Origin: Uloborus plumipes
Taxonomy: Eukaryota; Arthropoda; Arachnida; Araneae; Uloboridae
Direction: 5' to 3'
Assembly: GCA_038373865.1 (NCBI GenBank)
Contig: JAXGGA010001642.1
Location: 62,001 to 126,000 of the forward strand
Length of the DNA: 64,000 nt
Shown here: positions 22,401 to 35,815 of the stretch, piece by piece
Position numbering within the stretch: position 1 is the first letter of the stretch
Layout: each line of letters opens with the position of its first letter
Notes under the pieces: generated by a model
Told to the model about the DNA's origin: nothing
The model's database searches: none
What the model saw: the letters and a program-made list of their open reading frames with translations, nothing else
Made by a program: the position numbers and the translations under genes

Positions 22401-25138
22401 GTTCTCGAACGTTTCCGGAATTATTTCAGCTAATCTTTTTCGATTTTTTTTTTATGTATAGGTGTTCTTATCTTCATCTGGCGAGTATTTAAGGAAGAAA
22501 TGATACAGAACAAATGGCGTGTTCGATTGACATAAAAATTTATGAGTGGTTTTAATGAAACTAAACCATCAATTAAGGCTAAAAGAATGCGATTGTTTGA
22601 GAAGCTATGATCATCGGTCATTGCTGAGATTGTAAAGGTCTTGTTTTGAAGAATTACCGGCTATGCTTGTGAATGAGACTGGTAAATCACGTTATTCAAT
22701 TTACTGAAACATATTTGCATGATATTGCGAGATGGACCAAAATAGTTCGGATTATTTTGCATATGTTTCGTATAGTGGCTGCAAAAATGATAAGAACGTA
22801 TCAGTAAAAAACGTTACTGAGAATGTGATTAACATAAAGTTTTCCGTTATTCCCAATTTGCAGTTTTCATAACCCATTTTCAAGGGCGTGATATTTTTAC
22901 TCATACATAAAGAGTGTTAAAAAGCATCGACCTTATTTTATTATCATTATTATTATTTTATTTGTTTATTTTTTGTGAAAACCAGATCTGTAACAATTAA
23001 GCGCACTTGATTGATACAACTTTGAATCCTTCAGTGCATGTGTGAATTTTTTCCCGTTCTTCAATATGATCAGTCGCTCGCAAACAGAGTTTGATTGACG
23101 TAACGTGTAGTTCCCTCGTCGTAGTTTTTAAATTTGAAATGAAACATTTTTTACCATTAAAAATGTTGAGATAAAGTGCTGAGAAATCGTCACCAAAAGC
23201 CGTCCGTATTTTATACATGATTTTTACTTTCATCCAGTTTCTGTCGAAATTTGTTGCTGTTCAGCTGCAGTCGTTTTGTCATTTTACTTGAAATCAAAAA
23301 ACTCCGCCGAGGGCACAACACTTTACGTCATTCAAACTCTGTTAGGGACTGCTGTTCTCAAAAGTCTGGAAAAAATTCACATGTGCTGAAAAGTTCAAAT
23401 TTAGCTCAAGTAAGAGTTCTTGGTTAATATTCATCTGGTTTTCGAATAAAAAATTAGGTCGAATGCTTTTCTAACAGTCCTCGTATTTGTACTTTGTTCC
23501 TGGAAGTGTAAACTTTGGCTTTAAGTTGCGATACGTTCGAGTATTTGGAAGGAACTATAATGTACCATATCTTAAAGTCTTAACATGAAAAAAGTACTGG
23601 AAAATAATGAGTTGTACGTGTTGCAGACGTGATTGTGTTTGATCACACCAGCAAAACACCCAAATTATTATCTCTCAAATAAAAGAAAACTTCTTTTGAA
23701 AAATAAATAAATAAATAAAATAAACTTCATATTTGAATCGCATTAAATCGAGTACATCACAATTAAAGGCCAATTTTTAATTCCGGAAATAAAACATGAA
23801 TATACGCGTAAAAAAGTCTCATTTATGTAAATGAATTGAAAACGTTGAAACTTATTTTATTCTAATAGAATTTAAAAATAATAATAATGTACTAATAACC
23901 TTATCATTGCTAGTCCATGTGCCCGAAACTTATTTATTTAAAATTTTCTACCTCGTCAAAACTTTTTTTTTCTTTTTTTCTTTTTTTTTTGCAAATAAGA
24001 GAAAATTTTTGTAGTACTACTTAAAATAATTATGATAAAATTTCAATTCTTTCGCATACATATTTGAAGTGATGTGTAAATAGCAATTATTTTGTTAAAT
24101 TGTTACTCATAATTATTCAAGTGGGAACGCTCGTGCAATTTGTTTAAATGCGAATGACTGCTTGAGAAGCTGCAGAACGTAATTAGATGAATTAGAAACT
24201 ACCTGTTTTGTTTAATTATTTGTTCTAAACACCGAGTTCAATTACTATTAGGAAGCCAAAATTCCACCGCAGCTCATTAACACAAAAGGCAAATACGTAA
24301 ATAATAGATACCGTTTGACGTTGCAGAATCAATATCGCTGCTCTGCTTTATGAAATCATATTTGTATATTTATGTGTTAGATGATATGAATTTAACTGTA
24401 GTACGTAAAGCTGCTATAGTTAAATGAATGTATATTTAACAAATCGAATTCCATTTAAACTTGCCTCTGGAATAGAGAAAGCACCTATATGTTGTGTACC
24501 AGGGATTTATTTATCAAAAAAAAAAAAATGACAACTAACTGCAACGTTACGACAGAGATGACTAGGACCTAAAAAAATATGTTCGAAAAAACTTAAATTT
24601 TCACAAGCCAAAAGCGACAAATTATCTGAAGCGTTTTCCAAAATTACTTATTTTTATATTCATAAAACTGTAAAATATTTTCTTCTATTTATGCGTAGGG
24701 ATAGTTTTTATTTAAACAATTTTTACTTGTAGAATATAGTTGTCTCTTGTTAAATAAGTAGCAATTAAAAAATTAAAAAACCACAATGTGACCTTAATGC
24801 TTTAATATTATCCTTTCTTTAAGTAGTGTGAAATTTAATTTTATAAGGAAAAATATTCGACGAAGTTTGATACCTAATGAAACTATATGATAGGAAGTCA
24901 TAAGTAAAATTTGATTACGTTTTATAAGATCTTTTCACATTCTACCGTAAATTAAATGCACAATACTGCGTAAAAAATCGTAGATCCCAAACGTTTAATA
25001 GATTTTGCAGGAGAAATTTTTCCTTTTTGTTACTACTGTATCAGCGTAGATTGTAAGAAACAAAATCTTTAGTAATTTTCAAAAAAAAACGTATTTTCCT
25101 AAATTTGGTGATGTCTTTTCGCTTTTTCCTCTTAATTA
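22401..25138. other. AT-rich DNA without recognised gene
   Basis: AT-rich, with T runs near 23964-23990 and short A runs. No element or frame recognised. Confidence 0.55.
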
Positions 25139-25696
25139 CAGTGAACTCTCACTTATACGCCGGCTTAAGAGACCAACAGAAAAAGGCGCATAAGTGAGAG
25201 AGACGCATAAGTAAACAAACCTATTTAAAGGATTAAAACGCAACAGAGTTTCTAATGAAAGAATGAATAAGAATGTTTCTATAGAAAAGGGACATATTAC
25301 TACGTTTCTGCAATTACTGGAACTTAACTACAATGATAAAGAGAAAACAAAAATTGTAGCATACCTAATTACAAACTGTTCCCTTTAAAACGATGCATAA
25401 CAGATAATTGTCTCTCTCCCAATTCTAGTTCATGCGAAAAAAATGCCTTTCGTAAGCATAAAGGCGAAAGATTAAAGAGGAAAGTGAAGAAAAATGCTTA
25501 TATTTAAAGAAAGTAAATTAATTTTTTTACATTTTAGGAAAAATTCGGTGCATGAGTGAAATATTTATGTTTAGAGCGACGCATAAACGAGTGAAACTAT
25601 CATTATTTCACTATGGAATGTGCTGGAACCATTTAAAATCGTCGTATAAGTGAAAAAGGCGCATAAATGAGGCTGCGTATACGTGAGAGTTCACTG
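25139..25696 (-). mobile_element. Pogo/Tigger-like MITE, copy 1
   Basis: Ends CAGTGAACTCTCACTTATAC / reverse complement, flanked by TA (25137-25138, 25697-25698). 558 bp. Inside each end there are further copies of the GCGCATAAGTGAGAG motif. CAGTG..CTCRYTTATRCG ends at a TA site recall pogo/Tigger elements. Reverse-oriented relative to the copies at 48.9 and 52.8 kb. Non-coding. Confidence 0.85.
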
Positions 25697-27034
25697 TAAA
25701 TGGACTACTTTTGCTCGGAACAATCCAATGATATAGAAAACTTGATAGATACTCATGCACATTGCACATACATCACAAACTTAAAGCACGCTTTAAGAAA
25801 TGCCATGCATAAGTTTTTAAAAATAAAGTGTTAAAATGTTTTATTACAAAACAAAAAATGCACAAGTGGCGGTGGAATAAATAAAACAATTTTCGCAATA
25901 AAATATATTTTATGTTAAAAGTAATATTCGCGGAATACCTGTACTTTCATAGATAATTTGTTTGCAATTCATTTCATCATAATTCATAGATTTTTATGTT
26001 GCTCAGACACTGTTGCACTGTCAAAAGTTCACGACTTTTTTTTATATTTTTAAAACATCTTTTCCCTGAGTACTTTACCACAGCCATTGTTTCACTCCCA
26101 TAGAATAAAACACAAATATTAAATATTCATTCATAAATACATCTCAATTCATTTGCAGCTAATTTTTGATCAATCTACATTCTTCAAGCGTTAGTCTTTT
26201 AAAATGCTTCAGTATCCTAATTGTATACCATCTTAAGTCTCAAAAATCATAAGATCTTATTTCTTGCACGTTAAGTTCATTGAGAAGACTTTACAGTTTA
26301 GATGTGTTTCTGTTGTTCAAGTGCTAAATATTTTGAAGAACCGCTATTTTATTGGTCATTTGGGTGAAATTGATCAATGCCCCTGTCTTTGAGAAATCAA
26401 TGTATTTCCATGTATGGGCTTGTTCAGATGTTATTTTTCGATTTAACTAGACCCCTTTTGAAATGAGGATGCTGGCTTTAGGACTTACAATACATGAAAG
26501 TCTTTAGCTTCACAATTTGTGTCATCAAACTAATTGATATTATTTACTTGTTACGGTAAAAAAAAGTATGATCCTCATGGCATTTTTCAAAATTACTTTG
26601 AAAAATATCGTTTTACAATTATTAGTGAAGCTCTTGTCTTGGAATGTTCCGTGTAAAATAAAACTCCTCTTATTTCTTCTGTGTAAGCGGATTTTTTAAA
26701 ATAATCTTATGAAAGTAAAATTTTACCAACTTTCCGCTTCATCTGGGCGCTTGCAATTGTATCGCTGTTGTGAGGAGAATATTCAAAAAGAGAAATCATT
26801 TTTTATAAAATATTATATTCGAATTAACTATTAACATTTCGACTATTTACTTCTCAAACTGCAACAAAATCAACTCAGAATGTTCCATCAAAAATCAACT
26901 ATGTCTTTTCTTTCCATCAATTTTTATTATTATTAAATTTTTTTTAAATCTCATTCTTCACTTCACTTCAATTTGGTTCATTTCATTGAAACCAAGAAAA
27001 GGCTAAAATTAGTCTGCAAACGATCGAAAGCTCA
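25697..27034. other. AT-rich DNA without recognised gene
   Basis: No supported feature. Confidence 0.55.
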
Positions 27035-27300
27035 GTTGCGAGACCGTCTTATGTAAAACATTTCATACCAGAAAATAAAATCCGGAATCTCTTTCTTAAT
27101 CATTCTACAAATGTATGCAAAAATATTCATCAACTTTTCAGTGTAGAGCAAGACGATGGCAACGCAAAAATCATGTCCAGACCCGTTAGAGCAGCTCCAT
27201 TGTTGGTAACCGTGTACACTCACGCAAATCGTTCCCCCGCAGAAATCACCTACTCCGTGGACACGCATCGGCGCTGTTTGGCACACTTTTCAGGAAGAGC
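27035..27300. promoter_or_regulatory. Candidate noncoding island, member 1 of a diverged pair
   Basis: Complex sequence containing ACTCACGCAAATCG (27218) and ACCTACTCCGTGGACACGC. A related arrangement occurs at 28.2-28.4 kb with near-identical spacing (43 versus 44 bp between ACTCACGC and ACACGC). A minus-strand frame (27032-27286) has no recognisable domain. Regulatory role is inference. Confidence 0.3.
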
Positions 27301-27582
27301 AACATCTATATTGGACGCTAATAGTCTTGTTGATGATTAGGGATTTGATTGATTTCAGCGAATGATTCTCATTCGGGCATCAAAAAGGACAGGAGGCTCA
27401 CATCAACTGTTAATGTGTTTCTAAAATTGTATTGTAATTGAGTCGCGTTATTCCGAAAAAAAAATAGCTTTTCCACTTTTGCAACTTACGCTAGACAAGA
27501 ATTTCACTGTTTTATTTATAAACATTACTTGCTACTAATGTATGATAAGTTTTATGACTAATCTAATTAAGGTTTACTAGCA

Positions 27583-27894
27583 CACTAAAAATTGAATGTT
27601 GTTGTTACAGTATAATACAGCTAATTTTATAGTAATAAACTGTAAAATTGCTAATTTAACAGTTCATTACCATGCGTTTTACAGTTTTAAAATGGAACTT
27701 CTGCTTCTAGTATTATACTGTTGATTTTACAATATAATACAGTTAAATTTTACGGCAACAAACTAAAATTGCTAACTTTACAGTAAGGAAATGTAAAATT
27801 GCTATTTTTATTTTATTATTGTGGTTTTTAGTTTTAAATTGGAACCTCGGCTGCCAGTATAATACTATAAAAACAATAGTCATTTTTTGCAGTG
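27583..27894. mobile_element. CACTG-TIR MITE (ACAGT-rich family), copy 2
   Basis: Starts CACTAAAAATTGAATGTTG and ends TTTTTTGCAGTG. Internal blocks such as TACAGTATAATACAGCTAAT and CTCGGCTGCCAGTATAATAC are shared with the other copies. 312 bp. A 95-codon frame overlapping its right end (27819-28106) is element sequence plus flank. Confidence 0.75.
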
Positions 27895-28204
27895 CAGACT
27901 GTTTTTTGGATTGTTTAGTCTTCGTTGCAGACTGTAAAAAGGACTTCTTCCTACTTGATTTTCTGCTTCAAAATAGTGATGAAGGCTTGTTTAAGATAAA
28001 TAGCCTATTTTGTCCCACTTTGCTATATTATACAAGCCATTTACGATATCAGTTTTTGTATGATGATGTCTTCCGACAGATTACTCAGAGAGACAGACAG
28101 AGTTGATCTTTTTTTTTTTTTTTTGTGTAACCAGTGTAGACCAGCAAGCAAGCATTTTCTATAATTGTAATAAACCCATTTTCCCTTGGTCAAATATTTA
28201 GGGA

Positions 28205-28400
28205 GTGGATAGAAAATGGAAAAAGACTGTCCAAATCGTTAGGACAAGTCGATAATCAACTTTTCCTGCTAACTCTCGATACTCACGCGAAATAATTCTC
28301 TAGACACCATTACCTATTTCCCCAACACGCTCCATTGCAACTGGACATATTGGGTACGACGGATGCGGAGCCACTGTATGGATTGCTAACATTCCCTCCT
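28205..28400. promoter_or_regulatory. Candidate noncoding island, member 2 of a diverged pair
   Basis: Shares CGTTAG..CA, TAAC, ACTCACGCRAA, CACC.TTACCTA and AACACGC in the same order with 27.18-27.27 kb. Divergence outside these blocks is high, which suggests selective retention of short motifs or chance. No frame. Confidence 0.3.
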
Positions 28401-30435
28401 TTTGATTGGTATTTGTTTTGTTTCTAATGTCGGTATTTTAGCGCTGTTTTACGTTTTGTACAAAAAAAAAAAAACAGTTACTAGATGGTAGTGAAAAACC
28501 GAAGCAAATAAAACACGCAATTTTGCTGTATTTTCGTGATAATTTGCGCTTTATTTACGTCCGTTTTTCACTTTCGTCATACTTTAGCAGGAATATCATT
28601 TTTCATTTAAGAAGAATTACTTGCACAACTAATTATTGTGCTCATGAAATTTCATGAATAAAGTAAATATTTCTGAGCAAAATTAATTTGAAGATCTTGA
28701 AACAAATATCTTAGTCCAAAAATTATGGTCTTCTGGGAGTTTGCTAATGTTTATAAGGCTCAAAGCATGCCCACATAAATCTTAATCTATTAATCAAAAA
28801 ATTGAACAATAACCAGCTAGAATAATAGTATCAAAAGATGACTAGCAAATGAAACAAATTTACTAGCCCGAATTCCATGAGCATAACACTTGCGATGAAA
28901 ATTTTATCTCTGTCGCAATCAAAGAAAATCCGATTTTAAGTTTCTGTTGCGAGTCCGGCACAAAATTAGGAAATCTTTCAATGAATACTCTGCTCACTCT
29001 TGTGAAATAAGCGCATTTTTTACAGCAATGCACCAGAAAGTCGTTATCCATTGTTATAATATCCATAGTAGTTGAAAAAATCACAAAACACCCCCAAACA
29101 CAACGGTAAACGCGTATTTACAACCACAAGATGAAGTGCTATTACAAAATCACAGAGCATAATCTTCGTAGCAGTAGAACTAAAGATGCCCTTTTACTCA
29201 CAGATAACTATATCTTAATACATCTACTCTTTATGCACTACCTTAAAAGATTTATCTGCAAGATTATTTTCATTCTATAGGTTATTGGGTTCATCCGTGA
29301 AATTCTGTGTATCTGTTAGTTTTGAAATACTATCGTTCTACTTTACATTTGTAGCGTCGCCAAAATTTTCCACTTTTGGTTATTTCTCGCCAAGTTTGGC
29401 CTCAAAATTAGGTCGCCAAAAAAGATGCCAATTAGACGATGTCTTTTAAACATCTCGCCATAGGCGTAATATAAAATGGTGCACAGCAGACAAAATTAAC
29501 ATACAGGTAAAGTTTTAAGAGCAAAGGTAATTTTAGGTAACTTTTAAAACAATATGTTCCCGCAATTTACCAAGATAACAGAAAATTAAGTTCATAAAAA
29601 TAAACTACTTACAAAATTGATAAGAATGCTTTTAATGCATTAATTGATCCTAACCTATGTACTATGGCGGAATTTCGATTCGTTTACACTTACCAGACAA
29701 AAGTTGAATGTGTGCTTTCAGTAATAAAATGCAAAACCGTTGTATTGAAATGACAAATTTTCAAACCGTCGCCGTCGCAGCATATCTCATTTTTAACCAT
29801 ATCTTTTTGCCCCTTTTCTTTTGTTTAAAAATACTTAACACAGAACTGCAAACAGCACGAGTTTATTATTGTTATAAGCTTAGACATAACTCCATCTGCA
29901 AATTCCCATATTGTTTGTCAATGTATTTCTATCAACTGAACGTAACACCGAAACAGCCATTTTCTTCTAACATATTACTTCCACAAAATCCTAATGCTGT
30001 AGTACATTGTTTCGTTTACGGCCAATTGTAAACGTCTTGAGTTCAGAAGTTTCATTCTTCTTTTCACACATTACTTTTTCAATATCCTTACGTAATTCAC
30101 AGTTTTGTTTCTGCCTTACTCCTAATATCTTTTGTTCTATAATTCGTCAGTAGAATTGGAACAGAAAGTTCCCCGAAACGCATTATGCTTCTTAAAGTGA
30201 TAACATCTGACAGTTTCTTAGTTTTCTTGTGCATAGACGAAATAGGGAAAACTCGCCTCTGCCTTTTTTGCTTTCTCCTTTTGGAATAGAGATGTCAGGA
30301 ATAATTTTCTTTATTTCAGAGCCTCGGAATCCACTATTCCGTAAACTCTTGATTCATGTTCTGTGAAGAACCACTGAAGTTTTAAATTCCCTTCTGTGTT
30401 CTTACACTTAAAAATATATTTGTTGACCTCTAAAC
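28401..30435. other. AT-rich DNA without recognised gene
   Basis: No element ends recognised. A 107-codon plus-strand frame (29708-30031) shows no domain, biased composition or splice context to support a gene. A segment at 29350-29470 has several CGCCAA words, possibly a repeat remnant. Confidence 0.5.
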
Positions 30436-31171
30436 TAGGGATGCACTGATAAGCAAATTGGCCGATTACCGATTAATCGGCTGTTGATAATCGGCCGATT
30501 AATCAGCTGAGCCGATTAATGATAAGGACAACTGTTTTCTACTACCAATTTTACCATCACTGTTTTATATCTCTTATACAATTCCAAGCTTAGAAATAGT
30601 AAGTAATTTATTTCTGGGAGAAGATTTTTTTTTTCCATTCTCCTAGTTTTCACAGAATAATTTCAATATTTTATCAAATTTCTTAGAACCAATTTTCATA
30701 TTAGTGTCAGTAATATTATTAACACATTGTTAGTTATGTTAATTGGAAATAAAAATTTATAAAAAAAGGAGAGAGGGGGAGTGTGTGGTGAACACCCTAA
30801 TTTAGGGATACTTTTAATTTTTTATTTTTAGTAATTATAGTAGCAATTTAATTCAATACTTTTATTCTTTGAAAATTAGAGGTTATCTGAAAGCACTGTG
30901 CTAAGGAGAAAACTATCGCCACGTGAAAAATGTTGCGCCATTGTCTATGTATATTTATTCAAAGTAGGAGAATTAATTTTAAAAAATCTTTATATCAACT
31001 GTGAGGATTATTATTACTGTTAATAAAATTATTCATCATAGTTTCCTAGTGAAAGTACTTTAAAGAATAATATTTGAAAAATATTTTTCAGCCAATTAAT
31101 CGGCCCGCTTTTGCCGATTATTAATAATCGGCAAAGTGGCCGATTATGGCCGATTAATCGGTGCATCCCTA
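30436..31171. mobile_element. hAT-type non-autonomous element, 736 bp
   Basis: Inverted ends TAGGGATGCAC(C/T)GAT with subterminal repeats of GGCCGATTAATCGGC. An exact 8-bp duplication CTCTAAAC flanks it (30428-30435 and 31172-31179). 8-bp duplications and (T/C)AGGG ends are typical of hAT. The interior is AT-rich with no transposase frame. Confidence 0.92.
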
Positions 31172-32999
31172 CTCTAAACGTTGCAGTTTTATGTGATGAC
31201 TATGTAAATGGTGAAACAGTTTGGTACTTTTTTCACCACTGTCATTGAAAAGCACTATCGGTGACATGAAAGATTTAACAAATGTTTTGTATTGCAATTA
31301 ACGTAAAATGGGTGGTAGTTAGCTGACTTATAACGATAACGTGTACTCTGGTAAATTATCTTATAGTAATACGATTTACTATCGGTATGCGCTGTAATGA
31401 ATTGTTTTCAATTTAACAATTGCCAAAAAAGTGATAGATAAAATAGCTTATGACATTAAATATTGGTATAAATAGAAGGCTTAGGGAAGATCAAAATTAC
31501 TTTAAACCTAGGTTATAACTCGTTTTAAATAACATTAGGTAACTACTACTCAATACCATTAGGTAACACAGCTAAAATTTAAGGGACGTGATTAAATATA
31601 GTTTAACGGTGGGTGAAAATTTACGCTTTATGGCAGTAATTCTCTTGATGAAGGCTGAACCGCAAACATTTCGATAGTACTAATCCTACAAACATTATTC
31701 ATTTTGCACTACTATTGCAAATGATGAAAGGCAGGACAATGCCAGCAAATATCAATTTACTAAATACGCTTAGTTGAATTACAAATAAAGGATAAAAACT
31801 TTTCTTTTTCATAAAGCAATCCTTAATCGCAAAACGCTTAATCTGTCAAAAACAGATTCAGCGATCTTTATATTTTCTTAAATTTCACTTTTTACTACTT
31901 CAGTCACTTTCGTTTTTCACGTTGTCAAATAAGCGCCATATTTTTGCCTTCACGAGATTCTTCTCTTTAATGTCACCTCCTCTCGTTTATCACCGCTGGA
32001 GGCAATCATCTTCTGGAATGAATGCTCTCCTAGTACTCTCCCAACTTAATAAGACACCAGCTCATGAAACAAAACTAAAGTAAGAAAGCTAAATCAATTT
32101 TTTTTCCTCCAGCGCTATTTACTCTCACTGTCGCTTTTTGGATTTTAATTGAAGTTTCTGGCAACCAGAATTGAGCTCATTATGGATTTTGGCATTTAAA
32201 GGTCATTAGCATGCGAGATAGCTGGATGGACGGACAGCGGTGCCGATGACTGCGTAACTTCTAAAGCCAGTTTTAGCTCTTGGATTTTGTTTTTCGTTGT
32301 CATTTTGACAAAGAAGGGGTTTTGTTTTTCTTCGCAGAATCTCTAAATTATCACCTTATAATGAAAGACCGTCTCCTGTCATAGCGTTAGAAATAATAAC
32401 ATTCGTTTTCTTGCTTTGTTCTTTGAACGTAATTAATGATTTTTTTATATATATATAGTAGAACTTTTTTCTAAAATTATATAATAACTCGTTTGTTTTA
32501 CGTTTCTATTCAAAACGTTACATTCAAAAGCTATTCAGCTATATATGGTCCAACCACCGTGCATATGTGTGGTTATAAAAATAACTGAAAATTCATAGAA
32601 GTATTTTGAAAAGTCTTTATGAATAAGACTTAATAATAGGACTTAAATAATAAGACTATTTAAAAATGCCATCTTTTCCATACTTTCATCAAACTCATCA
32701 AAAGGAGAGACATTTTTGATTGGCCCACTTGTAAATCTACTCCTTAAAATTATTGCCCATCATCACAATGAATAAATATAAATAAATGAAATGCAGGGAA
32801 AGTGAAATATCCGTAATGTGAGAAAATAGTGTTTGAATCAAAAAACAAGACCTGGTATTTCCACTCGTTTCTTATCTATATTTTTTGCTTAAGCATACCG
32901 AGAAATAAAAAAACCTCTGCTACCCAGCGTAGAAATGAAACAATGTTCTTGTCTAATCCCCGGATAAAAAGAGAAAATGTCTGTCCACCCCTCCACGTC
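31172..32999. other. AT-rich DNA without recognised gene
   Basis: Mostly featureless. 32150-32300 is somewhat more complex (GGCAACCAGAATTGAGCTCA, AAGGTCATTAGCATGCGAG) and could belong to the noncoding islands. A TA dinucleotide run lies at about 32447. Confidence 0.45.
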
Positions 33000-33340
33000 A
33001 GCCTTCGCGCCAACAGGCTGCGCTAACACCCAAACAAAACCCATTCCGTGACGAGGCCTTCCCAGCACCACCAGGACAGATAGAAGAGAGTAACTCTGTC
33101 CTATTCATTACAGTTGCGTGTTTGACGGGCCGAAAGTCGGCACCGGTGCGGGGGGAGGCAAAAGAAAGGGACTCTCTCCCTCTCCCCCCACCCCCTCTGG
33201 GGAATTTCCATCATCAAATGGAAGTTGGAGTCTGCCTCACAAACCCATCATCTCGATTAAATTGGGTGCCGGCCGAACTCCCCTGGACGGAACATACGGT
33301 TCTGCGAGAGAGAGAGGTTTTAGACCTACGGAATAAAAAG
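33000..33340. promoter_or_regulatory. GC-rich island, possible regulatory element
   Basis: GC-rich with a CCCCCAC-rich pyrimidine block (about 33172-33200), GGCACCGGTGCGG and GGTGCCGGCCGAACTCCC. Overlapping short frames on both strands carry no domain. CpG density is high for this window. It could be a CpG-island-like promoter of an unseen transcript or a conserved noncoding element. Confidence 0.3.
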
Positions 33341-33765
33341 GTTGAACCTTTTTTTTTTTCTTTCTTTCTTTCTCCGTGATATATAAATGTATCTGCGAGT
33401 TATAAAAAGCTTACCGTTGATCGGTTAGATGCACTTAATGCTGAGAGCTTTGCAGTTCATGCATGTTATGTTGAGTAAATATAGCCGAGTTGTGGAGTCG
33501 CCGCTTTTAATCACTGGGGAATATTGATACGTGCGCTTTAGGTCTCTTTCGTGCGATATTGCTTTAAATGTTGATCGTTTTATTATTCATTCATGCTATA
33601 TTTTAGCATGTGAAAGGAGAAACGTCCGTTGAATTTCTTGAGACATAGGAGAAAAGTTGTCCACTCTCTCTTTTTTTTTTTTGTTTCTTTCTCATTTCTT
33701 TTTTATTCTGTTTTTTTTGCAAATTTCCTGAACCAATAAGACGCAGATCATGATTTATACATATA

Positions 33766-35193
33766 CACTGGCGGAAAAAAAAGTCCCAACACCAAGAAAA
33801 AATTGCCGTAGAGTAATGAAATTTGGGTAATACAATTGTCTAGTTAACATGTTTAATTGATTAAATGTACAAGATCAGTGGCTAATTTAAGCTCAAGAAA
33901 ATGCTGTGCAAATGTGAAATTATGTTAATTTAATAGAGGGTGTAACCTCCAGAATTTTGAAGGCAAGCCTGCAAGCGTGCATGCATTATGTCATACAGGT
34001 GCCGAATGTCACTTTGTGGTATGGAGTTCCATGCTTGTTGCACTTGCTGTGTCAATACTAGGACCGTCATTGCTGACTGTGGATGATGCTCGAGGTGCCA
34101 TCCCATGATATCCCATACGTTATCAATTGGAGACAGACCTGGTGATTTTTCAGGTCATGGTAACATGTCAGCACTCTGTAGAGCACTTTGCGTTACAGCA
34201 GCGATGTGAGGGCGAGCGTTATCCGGTTGGAAAACGCCCCCTTGAATGCTACTCATGAAGGGCTGTACTACTGGTTAAATTAACAGACTGACGACAAATT
34301 TTCAGTCAGTGAGTTTGGGATAACTACAAGAATGCCCCTGCTGTCGTAGGAAATTTCTCCAGAGACCATAACTTCAGGTGTGAGTCCCGTGTGTCTAGGC
34401 CGTAGACCGCTTGGATGCAGGCTGTCCCCTGGCCTCCTTCTGACCAATATACAGCCACCACTGGCACTAATTCAGAATCTGTTTTCATCAAAAATTACAA
34501 CAGATCTCCACTCTGACCTCCAGTGAGCTCTGTCGTGGCACCACTGCCGTCGGAAAAGGCAATGGTTTGCAATCAATGGAATACTGGCTACAGGCTGCCT
34601 GGCTCGGAGCTGTCCTTGAAGTAAACAGTTTCTTACCGTTCCTTGGGTCACGACGGTACCAACTGCAGCTCGAATGTCAGCCGCAGATGCAGTACGATGC
34701 GCCACAGCCGTACGCAAGATTCGGCGATCTTCCTTCTCAGTCGTGCCACGTGGCAGCTCGGAACTCGATCTTCTTGAGGTAGTATCATCCCTTGCCCATA
34801 GCTTCCAATAATCATGCATGGTGGAAACATTTCCACCGAAGTCTTTCTGCAATATCGCGAACTGAAAATCCACCTTCTCGTAACCAATTTGTACGACCTC
34901 GTTTAAACTCGGTGAGCTGTTGATAATGGCTTCTTCGTCTTCTTAAAGGTACTCCTGGCTAACATGAACACAATTCGTCAAATTTCACGGAAAAATAATA
35001 GACACGAGCTTCCCAACACGCTTTTAAAACAAGCCTTATTTGCATGTTATGAGTGACGCCAGCTGCGCCACACTTATGCGCGGAACACGAAATTTCAATC
35101 GATGTCATCTTTCAGTTGTATAAACACGCCTACCAAATTTCGTTTATCTAACAAAAGTCTTTCTTGGTGTTGGGATTTTTTTTTCCGCCAGTG
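33766..35193 (-). mobile_element. Tc1-like transposon, 1428 bp, decayed
   Basis: Inverted repeats of about 34 bp: CACTGGCGGAAAAAAAAGTC then CCAACACCAAGAAA, with TA at both borders (33764-33765 and 35194-35195). Near full length for Tc1. The transposase lies on the minus strand with stops and frameshifts. Ends differ at only one or two positions, so the copy is not very old. Confidence 0.93.
33930..34965 (-). pseudogene. Tc1-like transposase pseudogene
   Basis: Reading from about 34965 down, the decayed N-terminal HTH (QLTEFKRG..WLREGGFSVRDIAE) is followed after a frameshift near 34850 by a 133-codon open block (34472-34873). That block holds the second DNA-binding region (RGTTEKEDRRI, TQGTVRN) and reaches the first catalytic Asp in VVIFDENRF. 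Downstream, the second Asp survives in FQPDNARPH (about 34235). The third position reads SPIDNVWD, with Asp where Tc1 (DD34E) normally has Glu. Stops interrupt after DENRF and in the LPWPxKSP-equivalent segment (TGG to TGA). The C terminus ends near NSGGY before 33930. Not functional. Confidence 0.92.
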
Positions 35194-35815
35194 TAGTTTT
35201 TCCCTCACGCATACATGCACACGTGTGTGCATATTAATTAGATGAATTATCAAAATTTATCAAAATTAATGATTTACCTGTAAAAGAAAGCCAAGAAAAA
35301 ATACTTTCCATTATATTTAAAAAAAATCATTGCAATATGCCACATCAATAGCAGTTGATTTTTCTAATGTGTATACTGTCCAGACGATGGTAAAAGTGAA
35401 AAAACGCTATTTTTCTTCCTTTCTCACAAACTTACATTTTCTTGTATCTTGTATTTAGACAAAAATTGTTAAACAAAAGTTAAAGTAATTTGAGAAAGAA
35501 AAATTCCAAACCGCACACTGACTCAATTCATTTGCACAGGTGTAGTATTTCAATTATCCGCACTTTATTTTGAAAGTTTAAAAACTGACTTTTAATTTTC
35601 TTTTTTTGAATGTAAGGAATGTATTACTATTTTAAAATTATGGTACATATTAAAGGATCCATACATAATGTCCATACTTAAATCATTATTACAAAAATGA
35701 TTTTGTTTCTTAATAAGACGGAACTTTGTGCTACTGTGTCTCACTGTCGCCTTTTTTTTTTTTTTTTGAAAAATGTTTATGAATAAATTTGGTCTAAAAA
35801 GTGCCTTGCTTAGTC
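35194..35815. other. AT-rich DNA without recognised gene
   Basis: T run near 35752-35767. Nothing else recognised. Confidence 0.55.

Noticed and set aside
29708..30031. 107-codon plus-strand open frame
   Set aside because: No recognisable motif; hydrophobic pieces derive from T-rich DNA.
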